Below, one piece after another: positions 51,720 to 60,606 of a stretch of DNA of 64,000 nt (position 1 is the stretch's first letter; every line of letters begins with the position of its first letter). Location: the NCBI GenBank assembly GCA_022822365.1, contig JAJEBV010000006.1, forward strand, positions 124,001 through 188,000, read 5' to 3'. The notes under the pieces are model-generated. The model worked only from the letters and a program-made list of their open reading frames with translations, ran no database searches and had not been told where the DNA came from. The DNA is from Thermoanaerobaculia bacterium (lineage in GTDB: Bacteria > Acidobacteriota > Thermoanaerobaculia > Multivoradales > Multivoraceae). Both the position numbers and the translations under genes were made by a program.

Positions 51720-54700
51720 CTACAGCACCACCAGGCGGCCCGAGGCCCGTGCGCCGGTCAGTTGCTGTAGCGCATAGCAGTACCAACGGACCTGGCGGCG
51801 GTAGCGGTCGCCCCGCGTGGCTCCGTTGCCGGCGGAGTCGCCACCGGCCGGCGCGTCGAGATCGCCCAGATCCGTCTTCCAGTCGACGACGATCCACCGG
51901 CCGTCGCCGTCGAGATAGGCCAGGTCGATCGCGCCCTCGACGATCCGCTGCTCGGCGTCGCCGTCCAGTGGCAGGAGGAAGGGCGTCTCGCGCAGCACGC
52001 GTTGCGACGTCCGGGCGGCTTCAGCCGCCGGGCTGGCAAGCGCCGCCGTCACCACGGCTTCCGCCACCGCCACCTCCGCGGCCGTCGAGCCGATCAGGGC
52101 GCCGTGAAGGCGCGTCAGGTCCCCGATCCGCTTCGGCTCGCCGTCCAGCGGCGCATCGCGCAGCACGGTGTGGACCAGGCTGCCGAAGCGCTTGCCGCCG
52201 GGCCGGTCGCCCGAGCGGGCCAGTTGCTCGATTGCGACCTCGACGGGCTCGCCCGGCGGCTCGCTGTCGAGCTCCGTCACCGCGACCGGTCGGGCGCTCG
52301 GCTCCTTGCCCTGGGCAACCAGGTCCTCGCCGTGACGCCGCCAGCGTTCGAAGCGTTCGCGGTTCGCCTTGTCGCCGGTCTCGATCAGCAGATCCTCGCC
52401 CAGCAGGCCGTAGCTCGCGGGCGGCTTCTCGTCGACCAGTTCGGCATCCCACCAGACGACGTCGTAGCCGTGGTCGCCGGCCGCGTCGAACCGGTGGCGG
52501 CCCGGCCGAACCGACGTTTCCTGCTGGTGGTCGAAGTCGCCCGGGCGTCTCGCCACGGACCGCTCGCCGAACGCCGGGCAGCCCTCCGCCGGCTCGGACT
52601 GGCGCCACCGCTCCGCTGGCGGATAGACCGCGTCGTTCAGGCACTGGACCCAGCCCTTTCGTTGCGCATCGCCGACCGCCGGTACGACGAGCAGATCGCG
52701 GGCCCGCGTGGCGGCGACGTAGGCGACCCGCACACCCTCGGCCTCCTCGCGGCGATCCTCGATCTCCTTCGCCTCGATGAGTTCCTGGGGCGAAAGGCCG
52801 AGGAGCTTCATCGCACACAGACCGTCCTCCGGTCGCACGGTCCGCTCGGCGCCGCGCGACAGGCCCGCCGTCATGTCGGCGAGGATGACGACCGGGAACT
52901 CCAGCCCCTTCGCGGTGTGGACGGTCATGATCCGCACGCCCTCGGCGTCCTCCTCCACCACCGGGGCCTGGGTGCTGGCCGGCCGCTCGGCCTCCTCGTC
53001 CAGTTGCTCGACGAAGCCGCGGAAGGAACGGCCGCCGCCCAGCTCGTAGCGGCGGGCCAGGTCGCACACCCGCTGGGCGTTGCCCAGGACCTGGTTGCCG
53101 GCGGGCCGTAGCGCCATCGACGCCTGGGCCCGGGGCATGGCGAGCACCTCCTGCACCGTGCCGACGATCGGGCGGTAGTTCCGGCGACGGTGGAGCTCGG
53201 CGAGGAAGTCCAGCAGGTCGACCAGCGAAGCGAACTCCAGCGGCGGCTCGCCGTCGTCGCCACGAGCGCGCCGCGGCGCCCGGAACGGATGCCAGCCGCC
53301 GTAGCGCGCCTTGAAGCGAAGCAGCGTCTCGTCGTCGAACGCGAACAGGCCGCCTCGCAACGTAGCGTAGACCGAGAGGTCGTCGTCCGGCCACTCCACC
53401 GCCTTGAGCGCCGACCGCAACGCCTCCACCTCCTCCCGTTCGTGGAAGGAGCGGGCGCCCAGCAGGAGATGGGGAATGCCCACCGCCTCCAGCCCGCGCA
53501 CGTACTCCCGGGAGGTGTCCCGGTTCCAGCTCAGAAAGCGGCGGAAGAGGAGACAGACGTCCCGCGGCCGGACCGGCGAGCGCATCCGCTGGCCGGGGCG
53601 TTCCGGGTCCGGCACCTCGACCTCGAAGCCGCTGTCCTCGATCAGCCAGCGCACGAACTCGACCGTGGCGTAAGGCTGGCACGCCTCGATCTCCACGTTG
53701 CTCAGGTTGCGGCGGCCGTAGGGCCTGGGCGGAGGCAGCGCGACCACCGCCGGCTGGCCGGGAATCGCCGGCCGATGCTCGCCCAGGGCGATGTAGTCCG
53801 CGCTTCCCGCGACATGGTCACCGGTCATCAGCGGAGCGAAGGCCGCGTTGACCAGCCGCTGGATCGGCGCCACCGAGCGAAAGCTCGTCGTCAGGTGGAG
53901 GATCCGGACGCCGCGCTCGGCGAGCAGGTCCTTCACGTCGTGGTAGAGCACGACGTCGGCGCGGCGGAAGCGGTAGATCGACTGCTTCGGATCGCCGACC
54001 ACGAAGAGCTTGCCCGGCGCCGGCCGCACCCGCCTCCAGTCGTCCTGTTCGGGACGGTCCGCGGCCAGCAGCAGCAGGATCTCCGCCTGCAACGGATCCG
54101 TGTCCTGGAACTCGTCGATGAACAGGTGGCTGTAGCGCCGCTGCAGGTGGGCGCGCACGGCGCCGTCCGAGCGCAGCAGGTCGCGGGCCTTGATCAGGAG
54201 ATCGTGAAAGTCCAGCTTGCCGAGAGCTCTCTTCGCCTCTTCGTAGCGCTCGACCGCGCCGGCGAGTTCGTCCCGGAGCAGCGCCACCAGGTCGGCGTTG
54301 GCCGCCTCCACGAACTCCTCCAGGCGCTCCGCCAGCCGCTTCCAGAGTTCCCAGATCTGCTCCCGGGCGACGCCCTCCGCGAAACCGCCTCGACCCTTGC
54401 GGGGCGCGCCGAACCCGCTCAGGCGACGGCGCAGTTCGACGAACCGCGCCTCCAGTTGATCCTGAACCGACTCGCCGCCGCTCGCTTCCCCGCCACCGCC
54501 GTCCGCAGCCGAGCCGCCCAGCTCCCGCGCGCGGGCGATCCAGGCCGCCAGTTCCACGACCCGGTCGAGACCCCGCCGCAGGATGTCGCCTCGCCGCCCG
54601 TGCCGGAGGAGGTCGGCGAGGCGCTCCACCCGCGCCGCGAGATCGGCTATCTCCCCCTCGCGGTCGAACTCCGGCCGCCGCCAGCTCGACGGGAAGTCGC

Positions 54701-55295
54701 GCCATTCCACCAGGCGCCAGGCGGTGTCGCGCAACTGGTCGAGCGGCGGCCGCTGCGGAGACCACGGCCCGACGGTGAGCCGCGCCAGCTCCCGCCGCAG
54801 CCCTGGCGGCATCGATTCGAGCTGCTCCTCGATCCAGCGCCGGAAGGCACGGTCGAAGAGGCGCGGGGCCTCGTCCTCGGCCAGTTCGCCGAAACCCGGG
54901 TCGACGCCGGCTTCGACTGGCCGTTCCCTGAGGATCTCCGCGCACAGCGAGTGGATCGTGCCGATGGACGCTTCCTCCAGGCGGGAGATCGCGGCCTCCA
55001 GGTTGTCCGTCCGTTCACCCACCTCGCCCGCGGCCCGCAACTCCAGCAGGCGCTTGTCCAGCTCCTCCCGCAGGCGCAGCTTCAGCTCGCCGGCCGCCTT
55101 CCGCGTGAAGGTGACGGCCGCCAGGCCATCGACCTTGCCGAGGCCCTGCTCGAGGATCGCCACCAGCCGCTCGACCAGCACCGTCGTCTTGCCCGTGCCG
55201 GCCGCCGCCTCGACCAACTGGCTCTCCTCCAGGGCCTCCCGGATCCTCCTCCGCGCGGCTTCGTCGGCAAGCGGCGGTGCCGCACCCGCCGTCAC
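51720..55295 (-). CDS. addA: AddA-like UvrD-family helicase-nuclease
   Basis: 1191 aa. SF1A helicase motifs: EAAAGTGKTTVLVERL (Walker A, 29-44), VTFTRKAAGELKLRL, FIDEFQDTDPLQAEIL (Walker B, about 392-407), VVGDPKQSIYRFRRADV (432-448), LTTSFRS, VRIMTVHTAKGLEFPVVILA (787-806), VAYVAATRARDLLVV (857-871). The C-terminal PD-(D/E)XK nuclease has His1042, GAIDLAYL with Asp1124, VVDWKTD with Asp1138 and Lys1140, and RYRRQVRWY with Gln1168. This is the AddA plan for double-strand-break end processing. GTG start overlaps addB (GTGA at 55292-55295). Confidence 0.93.
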   Translation of the reverse strand: MTAGAAPPLADEAARRRIREALEESQLVEAAAGTGKTTVLVERLVAILEQGLGKVDGLAAVTFTRKAAGELKLRLREELDKRLLELRAAGEVGERTDNLEAAISRLEEASIGTIHSLCAEILRERPVEAGVDPGFGELAEDEAPRLFDRAFRRWIEEQLESMPPGLRRELARLTVGPWSPQRPPLDQLRDTAWRLVEWRDFPSSWRRPEFDREGEIADLAARVERLADLLRHGRRGDILRRGLDRVVELAAWIARARELGGSAADGGGGEASGGESVQDQLEARFVELRRRLSGFGAPRKGRGGFAEGVAREQIWELWKRLAERLEEFVEAANADLVALLRDELAGAVERYEEAKRALGKLDFHDLLIKARDLLRSDGAVRAHLQRRYSHLFIDEFQDTDPLQAEILLLLAADRPEQDDWRRVRPAPGKLFVVGDPKQSIYRFRRADVVLYHDVKDLLAERGVRILHLTTSFRSVAPIQRLVNAAFAPLMTGDHVAGSADYIALGEHRPAIPGQPAVVALPPPRPYGRRNLSNVEIEACQPYATVEFVRWLIEDSGFEVEVPDPERPGQRMRSPVRPRDVCLLFRRFLSWNRDTSREYVRGLEAVGIPHLLLGARSFHEREEVEALRSALKAVEWPDDDLSVYATLRGGLFAFDDETLLRFKARYGGWHPFRAPRRARGDDGEPPLEFASLVDLLDFLAELHRRRNYRPIVGTVQEVLAMPRAQASMALRPAGNQVLGNAQRVCDLARRYELGGGRSFRGFVEQLDEEAERPASTQAPVVEEDAEGVRIMTVHTAKGLEFPVVILADMTAGLSRGAERTVRPEDGLCAMKLLGLSPQELIEAKEIEDRREEAEGVRVAYVAATRARDLLVVPAVGDAQRKGWVQCLNDAVYPPAERWRQSEPAEGCPAFGERSVARRPGDFDHQQETSVRPGRHRFDAAGDHGYDVVWWDAELVDEKPPASYGLLGEDLLIETGDKANRERFERWRRHGEDLVAQGKEPSARPVAVTELDSEPPGEPVEVAIEQLARSGDRPGGKRFGSLVHTVLRDAPLDGEPKRIGDLTRLHGALIGSTAAEVAVAEAVVTAALASPAAEAARTSQRVLRETPFLLPLDGDAEQRIVEGAIDLAYLDGDGRWIVVDWKTDLGDLDAPAGGDSAGNGATRGDRYRRQVRWYCYALQQLTGARASGRLVVL

Positions 55296-58200
55296 GGTTC
55301 GAGCCTCAGTTCATGAAGCGGCTCGAGGCGGCGCCTCTGCTTGCGGGCGACCCGCAGATCCTCGTACGGACCGCAGACCGGGCGGTAGTCGCAGTAGCGG
55401 CATTCGTTCTTGCCGGGCGCCGCGGGCAGAAAGCCCTGTTCCAGGGCGCCGTCGACCGTGTCGAGCATCCTCCGGGCCGCGGCGCGGCTGCGCTCGTCGA
55501 GCGGGACGGAGACGACGCTGTAGCCGCCTCGTTGCGTGCAGTAGGAGAGCCGGCCCGAGACGACGTCCCGCTCGAGCACGGCCTCGGCCGCCAGGCTGTA
55601 GAGCACCGGCTGCAGCACCTTGCCGCCGCCGATCACGAGAGAGGTTCCGGCGTGGCGCGCGCCGCCCGTCTTGTGATCGGTCACCCGCAGGCGACCGGCG
55701 GCGTCCGCTTCGACCAGGTCGATCGAGCCCCTGAGCCGCGCGCCGCCCGGCACCTCGGCCGGCTCCGGGACGCTCTTCGGGTCCCTCTCGCCCGACCACG
55801 AGAGCCCGAACCCGAGCTCGGCGTGGATCGGCGTCCAGCCTCCCTCCTCGTCCGCAACCTGGCGGAGCCATCCGCGCAGATCACCGCGCAAGCCCTCGAA
55901 CTCGGCGCTCCATACGCGTTCGATCGGCGGCGCCAACCGGTCCCGGTAGTCGCCCTCGGCCCCCTCGAGGACAACGTCGAGCACGTTGAACACGTCGTCG
56001 AGCCGTGCGTCCGTCACCGGCAGGAGTCCCGCCTCCCGGAGGGCCCCGAACAGCCGGAACTGGATCTCGTGGAAGATGCCGCCACGGGTCATCGGGTCCA
56101 ACTGCTCGAGCTGCACGAGTTCGTCGCGCGGCCGCAGGTAGAGCACCGCCTGCAGGAAGAAGCGGTAGGGACAGGCGGCGAAGTTCTGGAGCGCGGTCGG
56201 CGAGTACGAGCGTTCCCCGATGCGGTGCCGCGACAGGTACTCCCGGGCCTCGTCGCCGGCGTCGACCAGGCCGTCGACCGGAAACCAGCCCTTGCGCCAG
56301 CGCCTGGCCCGGGCGCGCAGGGCCCGCGCGAGATGCTCGTTCGAGGAGAGCAGGAATCGCGCCCGGCCCTGGCGCTCGGCCCTCGACAGGGCGCCTCCGA
56401 GCAGCGGCTGGAGCATGGCGAGATCGAACTCCGCCTCGTCGATCGCCTCGTCCGGGTCGGCGGGGGCCGGCCAGCCGACGACCGCCGCGCCGGCGGCCGC
56501 GGCCCTCCGGCCCAACGTGTCGAGGTCGGGCAGCCGTCCTTCCGCGGCGCGCAGCAGGTCGAGGGCGTAGAGCGACGGCACCCGGGCCCGGCCCTGCACC
56601 AGGTCGACCCGCGGGTAGGAAGCGTCGAGCCGGCCGGCCGCCGCGCCGGCCGCGAGCCGCAGGAGAAGCTGCTCGCGACGCGTGCGGTCGATGTCGACCG
56701 CCAGGCGATAGCCCGCCCCGCCGAGAGCGCGGCGGCGCTCGTCGAGCAGCAGGGCGTCCTCTCCCGAGCGCCGCGGAAAGACCCCTTCAGCGAGCCCCGG
56801 CACGAAGACGAGATCGAAGGAGCGCCCGGCCGCCTCCTCCACTCCTCCGACGAAGACGCGTCCGTAGCGACGCTTCGGCGGTTCGCGGCGGCTGAATCTG
56901 AGGCGCTCCGCAAGCACCCGCTCGACCTCCGAGAGGCCGACCTCGTCGATCTCCGAGAGCGGCCGCAGCTCCGCCAGGACCTCGAGCACGGACTCCGGGC
57001 GCCGCAGCGACATCGTCGCCAGCCGGCCGAGACGATCGAGCCACACGCCCCAATCGGCGGTCTCCGGCAGCTCGTCCAGAAACTCCACGAGCGGCAGCGC
57101 GAACTTCCTGAGCGTGCCGAGACGCGCGATCTGGCGCTCCAGGTAGCCCCGCCGGCCCTCGTTCTCGTCGGCGGCTTCGCGGAGCTGCAACCGGAACTCC
57201 GCGTCGAGCCCCTCAAGGCGCTTCCGCCAGCGGTCGGCGCCGCCGACGACGGCCGCGTCCACCAGGAGTCGCTCCCACTGGGCGGGGGCGCGGAGCGCGC
57301 CGGCCGGGGCTGCGTCTTCCTGAGAGTCGTCCGCTTCCTCCGGGCCGACAGCGTCAGCAGCGGACTCCGGGCTCGTCGGCGCTGGTTCAGGAGGCTCCGC
57401 CGACTTGAGCACGAGTTGCTCGCCGGCCGGTTCCACCCAGGGGACATCCTCGACCTTGGGCGGCGCACCATCGGCGGCGGGCTTCGGCGTCTGGCCGAGC
57501 GACAGGTACTCCGCGAACCGGCTCGCCGAGAGCCGCTCCCCAGCGCAGGCGAGCAGGGCCAGAAAGGCGCGGCCGGCCGGGTTGGGGCGCAGCGAACCGC
57601 GCGTGACGTAGGCCGGAATCCCCGCGCGGCCGAGCGCGTCCTCGATCAGCGGCAGGTAGGCCGCGGGCTGCCGCGCCAGGATCGCGATCCGGTCGAATGG
57701 GAGCCCGCCGGCAGCGGCCCCCCGGATGCGTCGCGCGATCTCGACGCACTCCTGGCCCTCGCCCGCGGCTGAGAAGAGGTCGACGGACGTGGTCGTTTCG
57801 GTGGCGGGGGACCTCCCGGCCGCGACCGCTCCCGTCTCGAAGACGAAGCGCTGCACGCGGCTGAGCGCGCCGTGTCCGTCGCCGTCCGTTTCCCGGTCGA
57901 GATCGGTCACGGTCCCACCGCCCAGCACGCAACTCAGCCACTCCAGCGACTCCTGGTCCCCCGCGGCCGCGGTCGCCAGCACCTCGCGGCCGCGGGTGGC
58001 CAGCGACCGCAGAACGTCGGCCTGGGCTCGGCTTCGCATGGGAAGATCGAGCCAGATCGAGCGCGGCGGCATGATCGTCCGCCCCTCGGCGAGGGCCTCC
58101 GCGGCGAGGCGAAGAACCGCGGGACGATCGGCCAGTCCGAACCGCTCCATCTCGGCGGCGAAGCGCTGGAGCAGGAGGCCCAGGTCCCGCGTGCCGTCAT

Positions 58201-58636
58201 CGTCCATGAGCGCCGACGCCGGAACGCCGGCCGCCCGCAGTTCGCCGATCGTCGCCGCCAGCGAGCGGGCGAAGCCCGGCATGCCGGCGACCGGCGCCAG
58301 GCGCTCCAGTTCGCCGTTCGCCGCCGCCAGCCGCGCGGCGCGGGCGGCGATGGCCTCGGTTCCGAGCGGCGTGATCGGGCGCAGACCGCGGGCCGCCAGA
58401 TCGAGCGCGGCGGCCTGGAGCGTCCATTGGTCGAACGACATCGAGTGGACGCCCAGCACGCCGCCGCCGGTCCCTGACAGGCGGCGCAACAGGTCGTCCG
58501 CGGCGCCACGGGACGGCGCGAGCAGCAGGACCTCGTCGCCATCTTGCAGGAACTCGCGCAACCGGCTCCCGGCCTCCGCCAGCCTCGTCCGGGCGGAGGC
58601 CGAAACCAGGATCGACGCGGTGGCCCGGTCCGTCAC
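55292..58636 (-). CDS. addB: AddB-like nuclease subunit with Fe-S cysteines
   Basis: 1114 aa. The N-terminal half is an inactive helicase-like scaffold: the place of the P-loop reads LLLAPSRGAADDLL, so Walker A is lost. The C-terminal nuclease has GIFHEIQFRLFG (His856), RGSIDLVEAD (Asp973), RVTDHKTGG (Asp987, Lys989) and LQPVLYS (Gln1009). Four Cys frame it, C822 (ACPYRFF) and C1079, C1082, C1088 (ECRYCDYRPVCG), as in the AddB 4Fe-4S cluster. A low-complexity acidic stretch lies at about 400-445. GTG start overlaps the beta-propeller gene (GTGA at 58633-58636). Confidence 0.9.
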   Translation of the reverse strand: MTDRATASILVSASARTRLAEAGSRLREFLQDGDEVLLLAPSRGAADDLLRRLSGTGGGVLGVHSMSFDQWTLQAAALDLAARGLRPITPLGTEAIAARAARLAAANGELERLAPVAGMPGFARSLAATIGELRAAGVPASALMDDDGTRDLGLLLQRFAAEMERFGLADRPAVLRLAAEALAEGRTIMPPRSIWLDLPMRSRAQADVLRSLATRGREVLATAAAGDQESLEWLSCVLGGGTVTDLDRETDGDGHGALSRVQRFVFETGAVAAGRSPATETTTSVDLFSAAGEGQECVEIARRIRGAAAGGLPFDRIAILARQPAAYLPLIEDALGRAGIPAYVTRGSLRPNPAGRAFLALLACAGERLSASRFAEYLSLGQTPKPAADGAPPKVEDVPWVEPAGEQLVLKSAEPPEPAPTSPESAADAVGPEEADDSQEDAAPAGALRAPAQWERLLVDAAVVGGADRWRKRLEGLDAEFRLQLREAADENEGRRGYLERQIARLGTLRKFALPLVEFLDELPETADWGVWLDRLGRLATMSLRRPESVLEVLAELRPLSEIDEVGLSEVERVLAERLRFSRREPPKRRYGRVFVGGVEEAAGRSFDLVFVPGLAEGVFPRRSGEDALLLDERRRALGGAGYRLAVDIDRTRREQLLLRLAAGAAAGRLDASYPRVDLVQGRARVPSLYALDLLRAAEGRLPDLDTLGRRAAAAGAAVVGWPAPADPDEAIDEAEFDLAMLQPLLGGALSRAERQGRARFLLSSNEHLARALRARARRWRKGWFPVDGLVDAGDEAREYLSRHRIGERSYSPTALQNFAACPYRFFLQAVLYLRPRDELVQLEQLDPMTRGGIFHEIQFRLFGALREAGLLPVTDARLDDVFNVLDVVLEGAEGDYRDRLAPPIERVWSAEFEGLRGDLRGWLRQVADEEGGWTPIHAELGFGLSWSGERDPKSVPEPAEVPGGARLRGSIDLVEADAAGRLRVTDHKTGGARHAGTSLVIGGGKVLQPVLYSLAAEAVLERDVVSGRLSYCTQRGGYSVVSVPLDERSRAAARRMLDTVDGALEQGFLPAAPGKNECRYCDYRPVCGPYEDLRVARKQRRRLEPLHELRLEP

Positions 58637-60021
58637 GGCGCCGCCGGCGGGATGAGTTCCAGGGCGGCCAGCCGGTTCCGTCCCCGCACGTAGAGCACGC
58701 CGTGGGCGAGCACGGGCGCCGCCCAGGCCGGGTAGCGCAGCAGGTCCACGGTGCGATCGTCCACCTCAGCCTGGAGGCGGAGGTGGCCGAGCTGCTGGTA
58801 GCTCTCGGGCGTCGCCCGGATGAGCAGCAGGTCGCCGACCTCGCTGTGGACCACGAAGTGACCGTCGACGTAGAGCAGTTGCGTGCGTGCGAGGCGGGGC
58901 TGGCTCCAGTGGACTTCTCCGGTCGCCCAGTCGACCGCGCGGAGCTCCGCGTTCGGCGACTTCTCGCCGCTCGATACGTAGACCACGCCCTCGTGGTGAA
59001 CGGGCGTGTTCCAGTGGGCGGCGATCGCCTGGTTGCGCGGGCCGTCCTGCCAGACAGGGCGGAAGCCGCTCGCGCCGTCCTTCGTGCCGCCGCCGTACTC
59101 GAGCAGTACCGCCCCTTTCTCATAGGACTCGGTCAGCAGCACCTGGTTGCCGACGACGACCGGGTTCGCGGCGTTGACGCTGGTCAGCCGGCGCGCACGC
59201 CAGCCGAAACCGTCGATCTCCCGGCCGTCCTTCGGGTCGAAGAGGATGAGGCCGGAGCGGGCGAAGTGGAAGCCCCGTCGTTCGCCGGCGAAGTCGACCA
59301 CCACGGGACTCGCGTAGCTCGCCAGGTCGTCGCCCAGGCGATACCGCTCCTCGCCGGTCCGTTTGTCGAAGGCGACCAGGGCCGTGCCGTTCGGTTCAAC
59401 CCGGCCGCTGTGAATGTTCGGTGCGCCGGGCGGACTGCCGCCGACCGCGACGAGCAGCAGGTCGCCTTCGATCCACGGCGCGCTGGCGACGCCGAAGAAG
59501 TTCTGCTGGACGCCGTAGTCGGCATGCGTGTCCCGCTCCCAGAGGACTTCGCCGTCCAGCACCCGGTGGCAGCGGAGGATGCCGTCGGCGCCGACCGCGT
59601 ACACGCGCGGTCCGTCGACGAGCGGCGCTGTGCGCGGGCCGCCGTCGTAGCCGTAGTAGTCCTCGTAGTCCGTGCGGTACGTCGAGCGCCAGAGTTCTTC
59701 GCCGTTGTCGGCGCGAACGGCAACCAGGAGCGCCCGGTCGCCGAAACGGGTGAAGTAGAAGAGCCGCCCCCGGGCGACCGAAGGCGCCGCGTAACCCTCC
59801 CCCAGTTCGAGGTGCCAGAGCAGCGGCGGCGGGTTGGCGGCCCAGTCTGCGCGGATGCCGGTCTCGGGCGACTTCGAGTCGCGGTTCGGACCGAGGAAGC
59901 CCGGCCAGTCGATGCCGTCCGTGCGGGCACGTAGGTCCGGCGGATTGGCCTCGTCGTCAGCGGCCGCGGCGACCGAGGCCGCGAGCGCGGCCAGGAGAAC
60001 GAGGCAAACGCGTCGCAGCAC
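58633..60021 (-). CDS. Secreted PQQ-like beta-propeller protein, second copy type
   Basis: 462 aa, signal peptide about 1-21 (LVLLAALAASVAAAADD). Mature part begins near DWPGFLGPNRDSKSPE, then blades such as YAAPSVARGRLFYFTRF, VAVRADNGEELWRSTY, RVYAVGADGILRCHRVLDG, ALVAFDKRTGEERYRLGD, GLILFDPKDGREI, LRAVDWATGEVHWSQP, VLYVRGRNRLAALEL. It shares plan and length with the propeller at 30753-32123 but is clearly diverged. Start GTG 60019-60021, 6 bp after the cupin gene; its stop overlaps addB. A periplasmic role is expected, which does not fit with addB. Confidence 0.88.
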   Translation of the reverse strand: MLRRVCLVLLAALAASVAAAADDEANPPDLRARTDGIDWPGFLGPNRDSKSPETGIRADWAANPPPLLWHLELGEGYAAPSVARGRLFYFTRFGDRALLVAVRADNGEELWRSTYRTDYEDYYGYDGGPRTAPLVDGPRVYAVGADGILRCHRVLDGEVLWERDTHADYGVQQNFFGVASAPWIEGDLLLVAVGGSPPGAPNIHSGRVEPNGTALVAFDKRTGEERYRLGDDLASYASPVVVDFAGERRGFHFARSGLILFDPKDGREIDGFGWRARRLTSVNAANPVVVGNQVLLTESYEKGAVLLEYGGGTKDGASGFRPVWQDGPRNQAIAAHWNTPVHHEGVVYVSSGEKSPNAELRAVDWATGEVHWSQPRLARTQLLYVDGHFVVHSEVGDLLLIRATPESYQQLGHLRLQAEVDDRTVDLLRYPAWAAPVLAHGVLYVRGRNRLAALELIPPAAP

Positions 60022-60027
60022 CGGCGC

Positions 60028-60411
60028 TCAGACCAGATCGATCCGGTCCGGCCGGTTCGGCACCAAGCAGAGGAACTCGAACGGCGCCTCGATCACTTCG
60101 TAGGAGTGCGGCAGGCCGGCCGGAATGAGCAGCACGTCGTCGGCGCCGACTTCGACCGTCTCGTCGCCCAGCACGATCCGCGCACGGCCCCGGAGCACAT
60201 ACTGCTCGTGCTCCACCTGGTTCGTGTGCAGCGGCATCCCGCCGCCGTCCTCCATGCGGAACCGGCGCATGGCGAAGTGGGGCGTATCGTCGTCGGCGCC
60301 CAGAAGCACCTGGGTGGTCGTCGCCGTGCCGAGTTCGACGCGGTTGGCCGGCGCGTCGTCGGCGCGGCGGACCACCGCGGCATGGGACTGCGCGGAGAAC
60401 TTCGGGCTCAT
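60028..60411 (-). CDS. Small cupin-domain protein
   Basis: 127-aa single cupin. The metal site is visible: PLHTNQVEHEQYVLRGRARI (His62, His68, Glu69 region) and the second motif LLIPAGLPHSYEV (His102). The first motif has Asn64 where many cupins have a second His. No signal peptide. Substrate unknown. ATG start; the beta-propeller gene follows after 6 bp. Confidence 0.9.
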   Translation of the reverse strand: MSPKFSAQSHAAVVRRADDAPANRVELGTATTTQVLLGADDDTPHFAMRRFRMEDGGGMPLHTNQVEHEQYVLRGRARIVLGDETVEVGADDVLLIPAGLPHSYEVIEAPFEFLCLVPNRPDRIDLV

Positions 60412-60456
60412 CGACCCGACTCTACCGCCGCCGGCCTCGTCCGAAAGTTGCCTAGT

Positions 60457-60594
60457 TCAACGCCCTCGGTAGCGGGGGCGCTCCGGCCCGTCCGGCGTCT
60501 TCGAGAAGAGCTTGACCAGCAGGCCGGCCCCGAGCGCAATGTCGTAGATCACCCCGAGGACCAGAAGGGCAACGAGGAGAGCAACCAGCAGCAT
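60457..60594 (-). CDS. 45-residue membrane peptide
   Basis: A small open frame MLLVALLVALLVLGVIYDIA followed by LGAGLLVKLF and the basic tail SKTPDGPERPRYRGR. One membrane helix (about 1-20, perhaps to 30) with a positive C-terminus. ATG lies 12 bp after the stop of the tandem NTF2-like gene and the stop is 45 bp before the cupin start, so it fits the operon well. The ribosome site is weak (TGAGG). No family recognised; it is too short to be certain. Confidence 0.5.
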   Translation of the reverse strand: MLLVALLVALLVLGVIYDIALGAGLLVKLFSKTPDGPERPRYRGR

Positions 60595-60606
60595 GACGAA
60601 GCAGCC

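Noticed and set aside
55277-57772. Long plus-strand open frame (831 codons) opposite addB
   Set aside because: Antisense shadow; addB has nuclease motifs and four Fe-S cysteines in the other strand.
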